A stretch of DNA of 64,000 bases from Coxiellaceae bacterium. Lineage in GTDB: Bacteria; Pseudomonadota; Gammaproteobacteria; Coxiellales; Coxiellaceae. Location of the stretch: NCBI GenBank assembly GCA_029210045.1, contig JARGNX010000004.1, forward strand, positions 145,191 through 209,190, in the 5' to 3' direction. Each line of letters opens with the position of its first letter. The first letter of the stretch is position 1. The notes under the pieces were generated by a model. It ran no database searches and had not been told where the DNA came from. It saw nothing but the letters and a program-made list of their open reading frames with translations. The translations under genes were made by a program, and so were the position numbers. Positions 1 to 8,871 of the stretch are shown here, piece by piece.

Positions 1-251
1 CTGATCAACGCGGCTTTAAAATAACCTAAGAATCGTTCGGCGATATAACCCCCTGGTACGGAAGTAATAAAGACTAAGGCGTTAAATGCGCCTGAGATTG
101 CATAGGCGCTGGTATCACTAAAGTGTAGTCGTTTGGTAACATACAGGACGAGTAAGGCGAGATACATCATAAAGGCGATCATGCCCAGCAGCTGCAATAA
201 ACAAATTGTTAGCATGCCTTTAGGCTGTTTTGTATCTGGTGTCGCTTTCAT
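1..251 (-). CDS. POT-family peptide:proton symporter (MFS), N-terminal part
   Basis: Only the first 83 codons lie in the window; the gene runs off the left edge. The ATG at 251 opens a hydrophobic protein. A first membrane helix (about residues 15-37) is followed by a second that ends in GGYIAERFLGYFKAALI. That pattern, an acidic/Arg loop after helix 2, is typical of proton-dependent oligopeptide transporters (POT/PTR2). These import di- and tripeptides across the inner membrane using the proton gradient. It is followed on the same strand by nothing in view. The family call rests on one motif and the helix pattern; a different MFS family is possible. Confidence 0.6.
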   Translation of the reverse strand, partial: MKATPDTKQPKGMLTICLLQLLGMIAFMMYLALLVLYVTKRLHFSDTSAYAISGAFNALVFITSVPGGYIAERFLGYFKAALI

Positions 252-329
252 AAAGGCTTACTCCCGTCGTCAATATGAGCGGTCAGCATAACGTTAATCG
301 ACTAATATGTATATCGAATATTATGGGTT

Positions 330-1760
330 CTAGTAATTTTGTACTAATATTGGTAGGTGTTGTTGCCAGGGGTTGGCCTGTTCAAATTGATAGGCAAGTT
401 TAAACAGTGTGGTCTCATCGAGATGTCGCGCAGCAAATTGTACACTTACAGGTGGTTGTTCGTCGTTATTAAATAACACAGGCAGTGTCATTGCAGGTTG
501 ACCTGTTTGATTAAATAAGCTGGTAAATGGTGAAAATTGCATACACTTCTTCATAAATTGATGTAGTTCATCTGTGTGGCTTAGGCTGCCAATAGTTAAA
601 GGGGGTTGCGCTAAGGCGGGGGTGAGTAACACATCGTATTGTTGCAGTAATTGGTTGATTGGATTTACATGAGTATGAATAATATGTTTGGCTTTTAAGA
701 TATCGTTAGCGTTAATGCTATGACCGTGTTCAGCAAAATAATTAGTAATGGGTTCGATGTCTTTATCATTGTGTCGACGACCGCAGCGCATTTTTTGTTG
801 TTTTAGTAGTTGCAGTGTATTAGCGGCAATAATGGTAAAAACAGCTTGATCTATGCTCTCAATGTCGATTGATAATTGCACGGGTTCAATGTGGTGGCCA
901 AATTTATCAACCAATGTAGCGGCTAAATCAACGGCTCGTTGGCAGGGTTCGGCAATATCAACCTGTGGGAATACACCGGTTAGCAAAGCGATTTTTAATT
1001 GCCGTTTATCTTTTTCTAGGTTGCTTTGTGCGTAAGCGTTAGGCTTTCTTTTTTGAATGGCGTTATATGGATTTTGCATTAAATCGAGTACAGCTGCGGA
1101 GTCACGTACACTGCGTGTAACAACATGGTTGGTTAATAGTCCAGACCACATTTCTGCTTGATTAGGATTGTGTGGAGTGCTGCCCCGTGTAGGTTTTAAA
1201 CCGAACAGACCACAACAAGCTGCAGGAGTGCGCAGCGATCCACCGCTATCATTACCTGCAGCGAATGGCACAATACGTGCTGCGACAGCAGAAGCGGAGC
1301 CACCCGAAGAGCCGCCTGATGTAAGTGCTAAATTCCAGGGATTATGGCAAGCACCAAATAATTTAGGTTCGCACGAAAACGATAGGCCTAACTCAGCGGT
1401 GTTGGTTTTACCAAAAATTAATGTGCCCGAAGCCATCATGCGTAATACATAGGCACAACTATGGCGTGATGTGTTGTGTGAAAAAAATTGTGAGCCATTG
1501 GTTTCACGTGTTCCTTTGATGGAAAAATATAAATCCTTAACTAGGCTAGGCACACCAAAAAGTGGCGCTTGCGGATCTGACTCTTCGAGTTGTTGATAGG
1601 CTTTCTCATAGTAAGTGGCGATAACGGCGTTGAGTTGTGGGTTGTAGGTGTCGGTGAGTTGAATGGCACAGTCAAGTGCTTCGTGTGGTTTGATTTTTTT
1701 GTGTTTAATGAGCTGTGCCAATCCTAGGGCATCATAAGTAATGTATTCCGTTACTTTCAT
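330..1760 (-). CDS. Amidase signature-family amidohydrolase
   Basis: This is a 476-residue enzyme of the amidase signature family, which hydrolyses C-N amide bonds through a Ser-cisSer-Lys triad. The Lys lies in GVPSLVKDL. The Gly/Ser-rich signature reads TSGGSSGGSASAVAAR, followed by GNDSGGSLRTPAACCGLFGLKP. All three catalytic residues are therefore present and the length is normal for the family. The reading frame stays open further upstream, but the conserved family N-terminus begins at the ATG at 1760, so I chose that. The substrate cannot be told from sequence. It could be a general amidase or a 6-aminohexanoate-type hydrolase. It is not GatA in context, since gatB and gatC are absent. 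The LysR gene just upstream on the same strand may regulate it. Confidence 0.85.
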   Translation of the reverse strand: MKVTEYITYDALGLAQLIKHKKIKPHEALDCAIQLTDTYNPQLNAVIATYYEKAYQQLEESDPQAPLFGVPSLVKDLYFSIKGTRETNGSQFFSHNTSRHSCAYVLRMMASGTLIFGKTNTAELGLSFSCEPKLFGACHNPWNLALTSGGSSGGSASAVAARIVPFAAGNDSGGSLRTPAACCGLFGLKPTRGSTPHNPNQAEMWSGLLTNHVVTRSVRDSAAVLDLMQNPYNAIQKRKPNAYAQSNLEKDKRQLKIALLTGVFPQVDIAEPCQRAVDLAATLVDKFGHHIEPVQLSIDIESIDQAVFTIIAANTLQLLKQQKMRCGRRHNDKDIEPITNYFAEHGHSINANDILKAKHIIHTHVNPINQLLQQYDVLLTPALAQPPLTIGSLSHTDELHQFMKKCMQFSPFTSLFNQTGQPAMTLPVLFNNDEQPPVSVQFAARHLDETTLFKLAYQFEQANPWQQHLPILVQNY

Positions 1761-1788
1761 GAGATGTTGCTCGCTTCCGTTTATCCAG

Positions 1789-1817
1789 CTATTTCCACTT
1801 ATAATAAGCGGAAATAG
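1789..1817. other. Hairpin between lysR and amidase genes
   Basis: The arms CTATTTCCACTT and AAGCGGAAATAG pair over 12 positions (one G-U type mismatch) around a 5-base loop. It sits between the LysR stop and the amidase start. Neither side carries a convincing T-run, so it is a possible weak terminator or RNA processing site rather than a standard intrinsic terminator. Confidence 0.35.
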
Positions 1818-1979
1818 CTTCCCAGTATGATACGTGCACAAAAACAAGTGATTGTGCACTTTCAAGGAGGAGCGAACGCACGCTCCCCGTTGAAAATCCC
1901 CCATGCGTAAAGTTAAGCGGGAACCGCTACCATTAATGCATAACTGCACCCTTGAATAATATAGTATGGTTTACGAAAT

Positions 1980-2882
1980 TTACGCAAAGTGATGACTGAG
2001 AAAGTTGAGTAAAGCTCTTTGTTTTGGAGGCATATTATGACGATCGCTATATACGGCGAAGATATCGACATGGCTAGCGCAATAATCTTGTAATAGCCGC
2101 AATAGGCGGCCTTGTTTGACTTTTTTTTCAATAACGTAATTAGGCAGTAGGGTGATGCCTTGTCCGGCGAGTGCGGCAGCTTCCAAAGTGTTGGCACTGC
2201 TTGCAGAAAAGTTGCCATTAATTTTTATTGGTGTGGCGGTGTGATTTTGTTTGAAATACCATTCATTTCCAATGGTGGGATGGTGGTAACGTAAGCAGTT
2301 ATGCTGCAATAAATCTTCAGGATCTTTTGGATAGCCATTTTGTTCTAAATATTCTGGGCTGGCACAGGCTACTAATTTGCTTTGCATTAAACGTTTAGCG
2401 TATAAGTTTGAATCTTTAATTGGGCCAATATGTATCGATAAGTCCATGCGCTGTTCGATGACGTTATCAAATTGTTTGCCGAGAAACATTTCGATTTTGA
2501 TCTCCGGGTATTTTTCGCAGAATAATTTAATCGCCGGAGCTAATTGAATAATGCCAAAACTGATTGGGCTATGTAGGCGCAATGTGCCACGTGGTTGTTC
2601 TTGGTGTTTTGAAATTCCTGATTGGATATTATTAATTTTGGTACGCAGGTGAGAGAACTCGTTATATAAGTTAGTGCCGGCTTCAGTAGGTGTGAGCCTG
2701 CGTGTGCTGCGATGCAGTAATTGTAATTTCAGTTGAGTTTCTAATCGACGTATACGTTTGCTGACAATCGACTTGGAAATGCCAAGCTGTTCACCGGCGG
2801 CGGTAAAGCTGCTGCAGTCTAATACAGTGACAAATAGCATGGCGTCGAGCATAAAGTTCGAAGTTTCCAGCTGAACGGTCAT
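1980..2882 (-). CDS. LysR-family transcriptional regulator
   Basis: This 300-residue protein has the LysR plan: an N-terminal winged helix-turn-helix (about residues 10-70), then a co-inducer-binding domain. The helix-turn-helix reads SSFTAAGEQLGISKSIVSKRIRRLE, in which the ISKSIVSKRI segment is the recognition helix. The next LHRSTRRLTPTEAG stretch matches the LysR wing consensus, and GTLRLHSPISFG starts the ligand domain. Length is normal. The subgroup resembles CrgA/DsdC-like regulators that keep a short linker. Its own promoter is at 2918-2945. The amidase gene lies about 220 bp downstream on the same strand and is a plausible but unproven target. Confidence 0.9.
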   Translation of the reverse strand: MTVQLETSNFMLDAMLFVTVLDCSSFTAAGEQLGISKSIVSKRIRRLETQLKLQLLHRSTRRLTPTEAGTNLYNEFSHLRTKINNIQSGISKHQEQPRGTLRLHSPISFGIIQLAPAIKLFCEKYPEIKIEMFLGKQFDNVIEQRMDLSIHIGPIKDSNLYAKRLMQSKLVACASPEYLEQNGYPKDPEDLLQHNCLRYHHPTIGNEWYFKQNHTATPIKINGNFSASSANTLEAAALAGQGITLLPNYVIEKKVKQGRLLRLLQDYCASHVDIFAVYSDRHNMPPKQRALLNFLSHHFA

Positions 2883-2917
2883 CGTTGTTCTTACTCCCCA
2901 GTAAATACGACCACTTC

Positions 2918-2945
2918 ATCATACAGGTGATGTTTTGCTTGTCAA
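2918..2945 (-). promoter_or_regulatory. Sigma-70 promoter of the LysR gene
   Basis: On the minus strand a TTGACA -35 box (2940-2945) is followed after 16 bp by TATGAT (2918-2923). The transcript would start near 2911, about 30 bases before the LysR ATG at 2882. Both boxes are close to consensus. Confidence 0.65.
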
Positions 2946-3107
2946 TAAAATGTTAATAAAACATAATACAATCAGTTTGTTATATAGCTTCTATGATTCT
3001 AGAATATATAATTATTTTTCTTGAGTGAGCACTAAATGTTGATGGTCTGAATGGTTCGTCATTAACCAAACCTGTAAAAAGTGGGTAATATTGTCATTAT
3101 TTACAAA

Positions 3108-3236
3108 TTATAATCGTGCATCAAATTCACAAAAAAAGCTGGCCTGCTCTGGCATGGTGTCAAAGTCATAACATTCTTGCAGTTTAGTATTAAACAATTG
3201 ATCAAAAGTATGAGTAGAGTCATCTCTTATGCTAAA
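3108..3236 (-). pseudogene. Possible gene remnant (C-terminal fragment)
   Basis: The minus strand is open for about 40 codons here and ends at a TAA at 3108-3110. The composition is protein-like: the fragment contains THTFDQLFNTKLQECYDFD and then MPEQASFFCEFDARL. There is no start codon with a ribosome binding site in front of it, and a stop precedes it in frame. It looks like the tail of a decayed gene. I do not recognise the family. The rest of the 2883-3265 gap holds the LysR promoter and AT-rich DNA without other signals. Confidence 0.25.
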
Positions 3237-3265
3237 TTACAACAGAGTCTTTACGAGGGAATAAG

Positions 3266-3871
3266 ATGATAGTTCCAATTAAATTAAAAGAAACCACTCA
3301 AGCTGCAGAAACATTATTTCAAGCATTTCGCGATGATAAGTTTATGCAGTGGGTATTCATTAGTCAGGAAAATTATAATAAAAACGCCAAAGCCGCATTC
3401 GAAACTTGGGTAAGGTATGGCGTACGTTATGGAATAGCCATGAGAACGCAGAACTTTGAATCAATAGCTATAAGACGCAAGCCTGGCGATACGACCTTTA
3501 GCCTATGGAAAATGTTTCGCAGTGGTATGTTGATAACGCCTAAATTGTTAGGCAAGGAAGGCATGAAGCGTATGGATGCATTTGATAAAGCGAGTATTAA
3601 AATTAGAAATGATTATATGAGAAGTAAGCCGTTTTTGTATTGCTGGATATTGGGGACTTTGCCAATCAAGCAGGGGCAAGGTTTTGGCCGTCAGCTTATG
3701 AAAGCCACTTTTGAAATGGCGGAGCGTGATGACCTTGCTTGTTACTTAGAAACGGTATCAGATTCAAATTCATCTGAGGTACATACGCATATTGGTTATC
3801 AGTTAATCACTGCTTTTTCAGTGCCGAATTGTAAAACCCAAATGATTGCTATGATTAAATCATCAAAGTAA
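3266..3871 (+). CDS. GNAT-fold acetyltransferase
   Basis: This 201-residue soluble protein has a GNAT core in its second half. The acetyl-CoA pyrophosphate-binding motif reads LPIKQGQGFGRQLM (Q-x-x-G-x-G). A following helix and CYLETVSDSNSSEVHTHIGYQL match motif B, where the substrate strand and the N-H-Y type region lie. The first half (DDKFMQWVFI...) resembles the substrate-binding half of plant- and fungus-like GNAT proteins. The ATG at 3266 has a good AGGGA ribosome binding site 7 bases ahead. The acetyl acceptor is unknown. It stands alone between intergenic gaps. Confidence 0.75.
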   Translation: MIVPIKLKETTQAAETLFQAFRDDKFMQWVFISQENYNKNAKAAFETWVRYGVRYGIAMRTQNFESIAIRRKPGDTTFSLWKMFRSGMLITPKLLGKEGMKRMDAFDKASIKIRNDYMRSKPFLYCWILGTLPIKQGQGFGRQLMKATFEMAERDDLACYLETVSDSNSSEVHTHIGYQLITAFSVPNCKTQMIAMIKSSK

Positions 3872-4042
3872 TTTATTTATTCTGAAATGAGATTCTTACT
3901 TTTAAGTCTAAAGCACGATTGAAAATTGTGCTGATAGATGTATACTGCTATAAATTCCAAATAAGTGTTGATCGGTTCGAAGGGTAATGCAACAAATCCC
4001 AAATGATTTTCTGTTGCTATTAGAATATAAAAGGAACTCTTT

Positions 4043-5104
4043 ATGTCGAAATTGGCCGAACAACAAGTCCCAAAATTAGCTCTTGATAAAGATTATAAAA
4101 GTTTTTTGATAGATATTAAAAGTCGTTTGCGTAAAGCAAAAATGCGAGCAGCATTAGCAGTCAATATAGAACTGGTTCGTTTTTATTGGCAGTTAGGAGC
4201 AGATATTGTAGAAAAACAAAAAGCACATCAGTGGGGTAGCAAATTCTTAATACAGTTATCGCATGATATGCGAAATGCGTTTCCTGGTATGCAGGGCTTT
4301 TCTAGGCGAAATCTTGAACATATGCGTAGATTTTATAGTTACTACCCTAAGTTGGTATTTGCGAAACAGGCTGTTTCGCAAATACCGTGGGGGCACATTG
4401 TTAGATTAATGCAACTCATTGAAACTAGAGATATAAGGGAGTGGTATGCTGAGCAAACTATCCGGAATGGCTGGTCCAGATCTGTGCTTGAAATGCAGAT
4501 TCAGAGTGGCTTATATGAGAGGCAAGCCAAGGGTAATGCGAAAATCAGTAATTTTCATCAGCAGCTTCCGACTAAGCAATCTCAATTAGCGACTGAAATA
4601 CTCAAGGATCCCTATAATTTTGATTTTCTGACAATAGAAGGCAGGGCTCATGAGCGAGTTATTGAAAAAGCACTGATTACCCATGTTCGTGATTTTTTGC
4701 TTGAACTTGGCAAAGGTTTTGCTTTTGTTGGATCGCAAGTGCCAATTACGATTGATGATGAAGAATTTTTTATAGATTTATTGTTTTATCATTTAGAGCT
4801 TCGGGCCTTTGTGGTGGTTGAATTAAAAGCAACAAAATTTAAGCCTGAGCATACGGGACAGCTAGGGTTTTATCTTGCGGCGGTGGATGATCTTATGCGA
4901 AAAGAGGGTGATAACCAAACGATTGGAATTTTGCTCTGCCAATCAAAAAGCAAAATTGTTGCTGAATATGCATTACGAAATATTAAAGGGCCTATTGGTA
5001 TATCACAATATGATCTAGCTAAATCTCTCCCAAATGATATACAGGTAAAGTTTCCTACGGTTAAGGAAATTGAAACGAAATTGAGTGAAAAGCTATTGCA
5101 GTAG
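4043..5104 (+). CDS. YhcG-type PDDEXK nuclease-domain protein (DUF1016)
   Basis: This 353-residue protein has the two-part YhcG layout. An N-terminal DUF1016 helical domain contains WGSKFLIQLSHDMRNAFPGMQGFSRRNL and IPWGHIVRLMQLI. The C-terminal PDDEXK-like domain has FIDLLFYHLELRAFVVVELKATKFKPEHTGQ, with acidic D, E and K residues in the right order (D...VVELK). Family members are implicated in DNA processing and are often horizontally mobile, sometimes near restriction-modification or defence genes. None is adjacent here. The start codon has AAGGAA 7 bases upstream. The family call is secure; the function is not. Confidence 0.9.
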   Translation: MSKLAEQQVPKLALDKDYKSFLIDIKSRLRKAKMRAALAVNIELVRFYWQLGADIVEKQKAHQWGSKFLIQLSHDMRNAFPGMQGFSRRNLEHMRRFYSYYPKLVFAKQAVSQIPWGHIVRLMQLIETRDIREWYAEQTIRNGWSRSVLEMQIQSGLYERQAKGNAKISNFHQQLPTKQSQLATEILKDPYNFDFLTIEGRAHERVIEKALITHVRDFLLELGKGFAFVGSQVPITIDDEEFFIDLLFYHLELRAFVVVELKATKFKPEHTGQLGFYLAAVDDLMRKEGDNQTIGILLCQSKSKIVAEYALRNIKGPIGISQYDLAKSLPNDIQVKFPTVKEIETKLSEKLLQ

Positions 5105-5198
5105 TTTTGCTGTGGTAACCTTCATTAATACTTTGGTATGGTGATGATCGGTGAACCAGTATTCCAGCTTGTGCAGCACGGTGGATATTTTCATAATT

Positions 5199-5275
5199 TG
5201 GTGGGCCCACTAGGACTTGAACCTAGGACCAAAGGATTATGAGTCCTCTGCTCTAACCAGCTGAGCTACGGGCCC
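5199..5275 (-). tRNA. ileX: tRNA with CAU anticodon, probably tRNA-Ile2 (lysidine type)
   Basis: A complete 77-nt cloverleaf is encoded on the minus strand, with a 7-bp acceptor stem starting GGGCCCG, the D-arm AGCTCAGCTGGTTAGAGC, anticodon loop CTCATAA and T-loop GGTTCAAGTCC. The CCA end is encoded. The anticodon CAU fits elongator Met or AUA-reading Ile2. Base pairs C4-G69 and C5-G68, recognised by the lysidine synthetase TilS, and the A-rich anticodon loop favour Ile2. The elongator tRNA-Met of E. coli has U4 and A5 instead. The identity is an inference; the tRNA itself is clear. Confidence 0.9.
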
Positions 5276-5479
5276 TCGAAAGGTATCTGCATTCTACTGA
5301 ATTCATCAAAACTCCACAATACTAATTAGACATACTTGGTTGATTTTAATGGTTTCTTTAGCGCAGTTTGCGCTTTTTCGAACGACTTTAAGCGAAACAA
5401 ACGTGACATTTGGTCAAAAAATCACTAGAATGGCATCCTTAATATATATAGTGACCATAGAGCAAGACAAAGGGTAGAC

Positions 5480-6988
5480 ATGCAATCCATTAAACGCTTT
5501 TTAGTCCCAGTAGGGGGCAGTTTCCGTATTGATACTTTATCAGGCCTAACCGTGGCCTTGGCGCTGATTCCCGAGGCGATTGCATTTGCTCTGGTTGCGA
5601 ATGTGAGCCCGTTAGTGGGTCTATATGCCGCCTTTTTTATGTGTCTGATCACTGCGGTGATTGGTGGTCGGCCGGGTATGATTTCGGGTGCGACCGGTTC
5701 GATGGCGGTGGTGATGGTGTCATTGGTCAGCCAGCATGGTGTGAATTATTTATTTGCGGCGGTGGTATTAACCGGGATTTTACAGATCGTTATCGGCTTA
5801 TTAAAACTCGGTAAATTTATTCGTTTATTACCGAAGTCGGTGATGGTGGGGTTTGTTAATGGCTTGGCGATTGTGATTTTCTTGGCGCAATTGCAGCAGT
5901 TTAAAGTGGTAACGGCTCCGGGTGTATCGCATTGGCTAACGGGCAGTGCGTTATACATCATGATTGGCTTGGTGGTGTTGGCGATGGTGATTACGCACTA
6001 CTTACCGAAATTAACCAAAGCTATTCCTTCTGCATTAACGGCGATTATTGTGGTGTCACTCATCGTATTGCTTGGCGGTGTGCATACACGTGTGGTGGCG
6101 GACATGATGGCGGGTGCTGCGATGTCGATTAGTTTGCCGCATTTTGCTTTGCCGCATGTACCGATGAATTTACATACGTTAATGATCATTGGTCCATATG
6201 CTGTGATTTTAGCGATTATCGGTTTGTCGGAATCCTTAATGACATTGACCTTGATTGATGAGCGTACGCAAACTACGGGTAAGGGTAATAAAGAATGTAT
6301 TGGGCAAGGTATCGCTAATATTGTCTCAGGCTTTTTCAAAAGCATGGGTGGTTGCGCGATGATCGGACAGAGCATGATTAATATCACTTCCGGTGGCCGT
6401 GGTCGTTTGTCTGGCATAGTCGCTGGTGTTTTCTTGTTGCTGTTTATTGTGCTGTTGTGGCCGTTAATCAAAATGATTCCACTGGCGGCATTGGTGGGTG
6501 TGATGTTTATGGTGGTGATTGAAACGTTTGAATGGGCCACGTTTAAGTTTATTCGACAAATCCCACTGCATGATGCCTTTATTATCGTAGTGGTAACGGC
6601 AGTGACTGTGGCAACTGATTTGGCGATTGCTGTTGTGGTGGGTGTGATTTTAGCGTCATTGGTATTTGCTTGGCAGACAGCAAGAAAGATTCATACTGAA
6701 CAAACGACGCATGATGATGGCTCAAAAGAATATACCTTACACGGCCCATTGTTTTTTGGTTCGAGTACAGCATTTAAAGCGTTATTTTCTCCAGCCAGTG
6801 ATCCGAAAGATGTGATCATTAATTTCAAGCACTCGCGCGTGGCGGACCATTCAGCGATCGATGCGATTCGCTTTGTGGCTGAACAATACAAGCAGTACGG
6901 TAAAAAATTGCACTTGCGTCATGTCAGCCAAGAATGTAAACGCCTGTTGGGTAGGGCTGGTGATTTGGTTGAGTCGACGAGTTGGTAG
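5480..6988 (+). CDS. SulP-family anion transporter with STAS domain
   Basis: This 502-residue inner-membrane protein has the SulP plan: about 12-14 membrane segments and a cytoplasmic STAS domain. The N-terminal signature is DTLSGLTVALALIPEAIAFA, and SGATGSMAVVMVSL follows. The STAS domain starts around residue 410 (SKEYTLHGPLFFGSST) and holds VIINFKHSRVADHSAIDAI. Family members move sulfate, bicarbonate or dicarboxylates. No carbonic anhydrase or cysteine gene is beside it, so the substrate is open. It is a single-gene unit. The start has AAGGGT 6 bases upstream. The 5276-5479 gap ahead of it holds only AT-rich DNA with no promoter I can place confidently. Confidence 0.9.
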   Translation: MQSIKRFLVPVGGSFRIDTLSGLTVALALIPEAIAFALVANVSPLVGLYAAFFMCLITAVIGGRPGMISGATGSMAVVMVSLVSQHGVNYLFAAVVLTGILQIVIGLLKLGKFIRLLPKSVMVGFVNGLAIVIFLAQLQQFKVVTAPGVSHWLTGSALYIMIGLVVLAMVITHYLPKLTKAIPSALTAIIVVSLIVLLGGVHTRVVADMMAGAAMSISLPHFALPHVPMNLHTLMIIGPYAVILAIIGLSESLMTLTLIDERTQTTGKGNKECIGQGIANIVSGFFKSMGGCAMIGQSMINITSGGRGRLSGIVAGVFLLLFIVLLWPLIKMIPLAALVGVMFMVVIETFEWATFKFIRQIPLHDAFIIVVVTAVTVATDLAIAVVVGVILASLVFAWQTARKIHTEQTTHDDGSKEYTLHGPLFFGSSTAFKALFSPASDPKDVIINFKHSRVADHSAIDAIRFVAEQYKQYGKKLHLRHVSQECKRLLGRAGDLVESTSW

Positions 6989-7162
6989 ACGGTTAGTTTT
7001 AGTCCTCAATTAAGTAGTGGGCAACGGATAGTTGTTCGTCAATATATAACTCTGGGCACCCACCTCTAAATATAATATCTTAATAATATTGTCGAACAAG
7101 GCCATAGATTTATAATGAAGTTTACTTTTACAGTGCAATATTAAATAAGTAATTTATTTTGC

Positions 7163-8440
7163 TTAGATTACTGCCTCGCCATAGTTTTGTAGAAACTCTT
7201 TTCCGATTTCAACAGGTTCAGTTAGAATCCTCTCATGAAATAAGTGAGGTGAATAACCAGGTTCTCTCTTTGAGAAGAATTTTGCTATTCGACTACTAGC
7301 TAATTGACGTGCGGCTTTGGTTTTTAGCAGCTTGCCTCCTGCAGTGAAGTGGCGTGCTAGCAATAAATTAAACGCTACCTGTATCGGCTTTTTGTCAGCA
7401 GCGCTGCTTTCATCAGAAGCATTATTCCATCTTCTATAAAAGGTAAAGAGTTCAGTCATATTTTCACGTAAGAAAGCAAAGGCAGTAATGCATGTTCCGC
7501 CTGATTTAATATGGGCATCAAGTGCATTCATAAGTAGCACGCTATCTTTAGTCATGGCAAGGAATAATTTATAGTCATGTAATTTCTCTGGATCATTGCT
7601 AAGTGATTTTGCAAATATTTGTTGTTTTACCGCATTATCCCATTGCTTTTTTTTCTTCGTATCACTGCGAGAGCCAGGTGCTACATCATTAGGACACATC
7701 TGTTCGGCATTGCCGGTATACCACCCAACTATAGATGTTTTAACAGCATCTGTAAACGCATCTCTATATAGTTTGATAACGACAGGGTCTTGTTGAGAGA
7801 AATAAGCAATTTGAAAATCCTGATAGAGTTGGTGTAGATCGGGTTCCAGCTCAAACCAATATGGATGAACGTAGATGTCAGTTAAAACATGATCAATTCG
7901 TAGCGATAAGTTATTTTTATATTTTTTATAACTAACATCTCTTTGCATGTGTTTGGTAGGTTTAACTTGTAGCCTTTTTAGTTCATTTTGTATTATTTCA
8001 AAGCCACGTTTGATAATTTTTAAGCCGATGTCTTTTTTATAGTAAATGGTAATTTGTGCGGTATCAATATAACTATATTTAAGCTGAGTATTAGCTAGAT
8101 GTTTAGGGCGCGTATACTTAAATGATGCGATACCAAGATCATCAGCTTTCATAAGAGATTTTAGAAAGTCGGGTAAACCACCATCATCAGTAATAAACTG
8201 CTTTGCTTGTTCACGAGTGAGGTTAATCCTTGCCTTGACCTGATCGTGTTCATGACTCTCAAAAATGTTGCCCTTACCTCTAGTAACCAAATCAAAGGTA
8301 TGAAAAAGACGCGAAGTGTTAAAGCCCGTTATATCACAATCTACAACTTTTTTCATGCCGCTATCGGGTATGTCCTTTTCCTCTGTTGTATCAGGGGAGG
8401 GGGGCTTTCTCGGTTGTTTGCGAGACATTGTGGTCTTCAT
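7163..8440 (-). CDS. Orphan protein, possible secreted effector
   Basis: This 425-residue protein has no family I recognise. It is soluble, has no signal peptide or membrane segment, and is Lys/Arg-rich. The N-terminus is Pro/Lys/Asp-rich and probably disordered (about residues 1-30). A central region (about 100-180) is mixed alpha/beta, and the final 100 residues look helical. Two ATGs (8440 and 8428) are possible; neither has a strong ribosome binding site. It stands alone between SulP and the RCC1 gene. Its size, orphan status and place among eukaryote-like genes make a translocated effector possible, but nothing in it proves this. Confidence 0.6.
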   Translation of the reverse strand: MKTTMSRKQPRKPPSPDTTEEKDIPDSGMKKVVDCDITGFNTSRLFHTFDLVTRGKGNIFESHEHDQVKARINLTREQAKQFITDDGGLPDFLKSLMKADDLGIASFKYTRPKHLANTQLKYSYIDTAQITIYYKKDIGLKIIKRGFEIIQNELKRLQVKPTKHMQRDVSYKKYKNNLSLRIDHVLTDIYVHPYWFELEPDLHQLYQDFQIAYFSQQDPVVIKLYRDAFTDAVKTSIVGWYTGNAEQMCPNDVAPGSRSDTKKKKQWDNAVKQQIFAKSLSNDPEKLHDYKLFLAMTKDSVLLMNALDAHIKSGGTCITAFAFLRENMTELFTFYRRWNNASDESSAADKKPIQVAFNLLLARHFTAGGKLLKTKAARQLASSRIAKFFSKREPGYSPHLFHERILTEPVEIGKEFLQNYGEAVI

Positions 8441-8721
8441 ACTGTTATTAAACTGTAGTTAGTATAACGGCTGCAGCTTACAGAAATATTATATATACCA
8501 TTATTTTTAATCAGCTAAGCGTGTAAATCATTGCTACATAAACTAGCTAGTAGTGATAGTTTCGATAAGGTGATAAAGCTGGGTTAAATAAGGTGCTGTA
8601 TAATAATTGCATTATTAGCAGGTTAGTGGGCCCAGACATACAAGAAGGGTTTGGCAGTGAGCAAATTGAGTAAAGTTCTGAAATGTAGGCGGAATGAAGC
8701 CACGATATATAGTGCTACGCA

Positions 8722-8871
8722 ATGCACAGCCGTGTCTTTTCTGCCATAGCGATAGGCTTTGTAACAGGTTGTGTGGATGCCTTTTACCGCGATTTTACCT
8801 TTACTTGTCCATTGCCAGAGAATATATTAATCGCCTCGAATCAAACCAATGTGGGAGTGGGTTATGTCTAG
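8722..8871 (+). CDS. Possible small lipoprotein overlapping the RCC1 gene
   Basis: A 49-codon frame starts at ATG 8722 and ends at TAG 8869-8871, overlapping the RCC1 start at 8864. It encodes a hydrophobic N-terminus followed by FVTGC, which fits a lipobox (V-T-G-C). The mature part (VDAFYRDFTFTCPLPEN...) has a protein-like composition. There is no clear ribosome binding site, so it may not be expressed. It could also be a chance frame or a decayed gene. The rest of the 8441-8721 gap holds only AT-rich DNA. Confidence 0.3.
   Translation: MHSRVFSAIAIGFVTGCVDAFYRDFTFTCPLPENILIASNQTNVGVGYV

Noticed and set aside
5998..6540. A 180-codon open frame on the minus strand inside the SulP gene.
   Set aside because: It is antisense to a conserved transporter, has no ribosome binding site and no recognisable motif; similar antisense frames occur within rpoD and dnaG.
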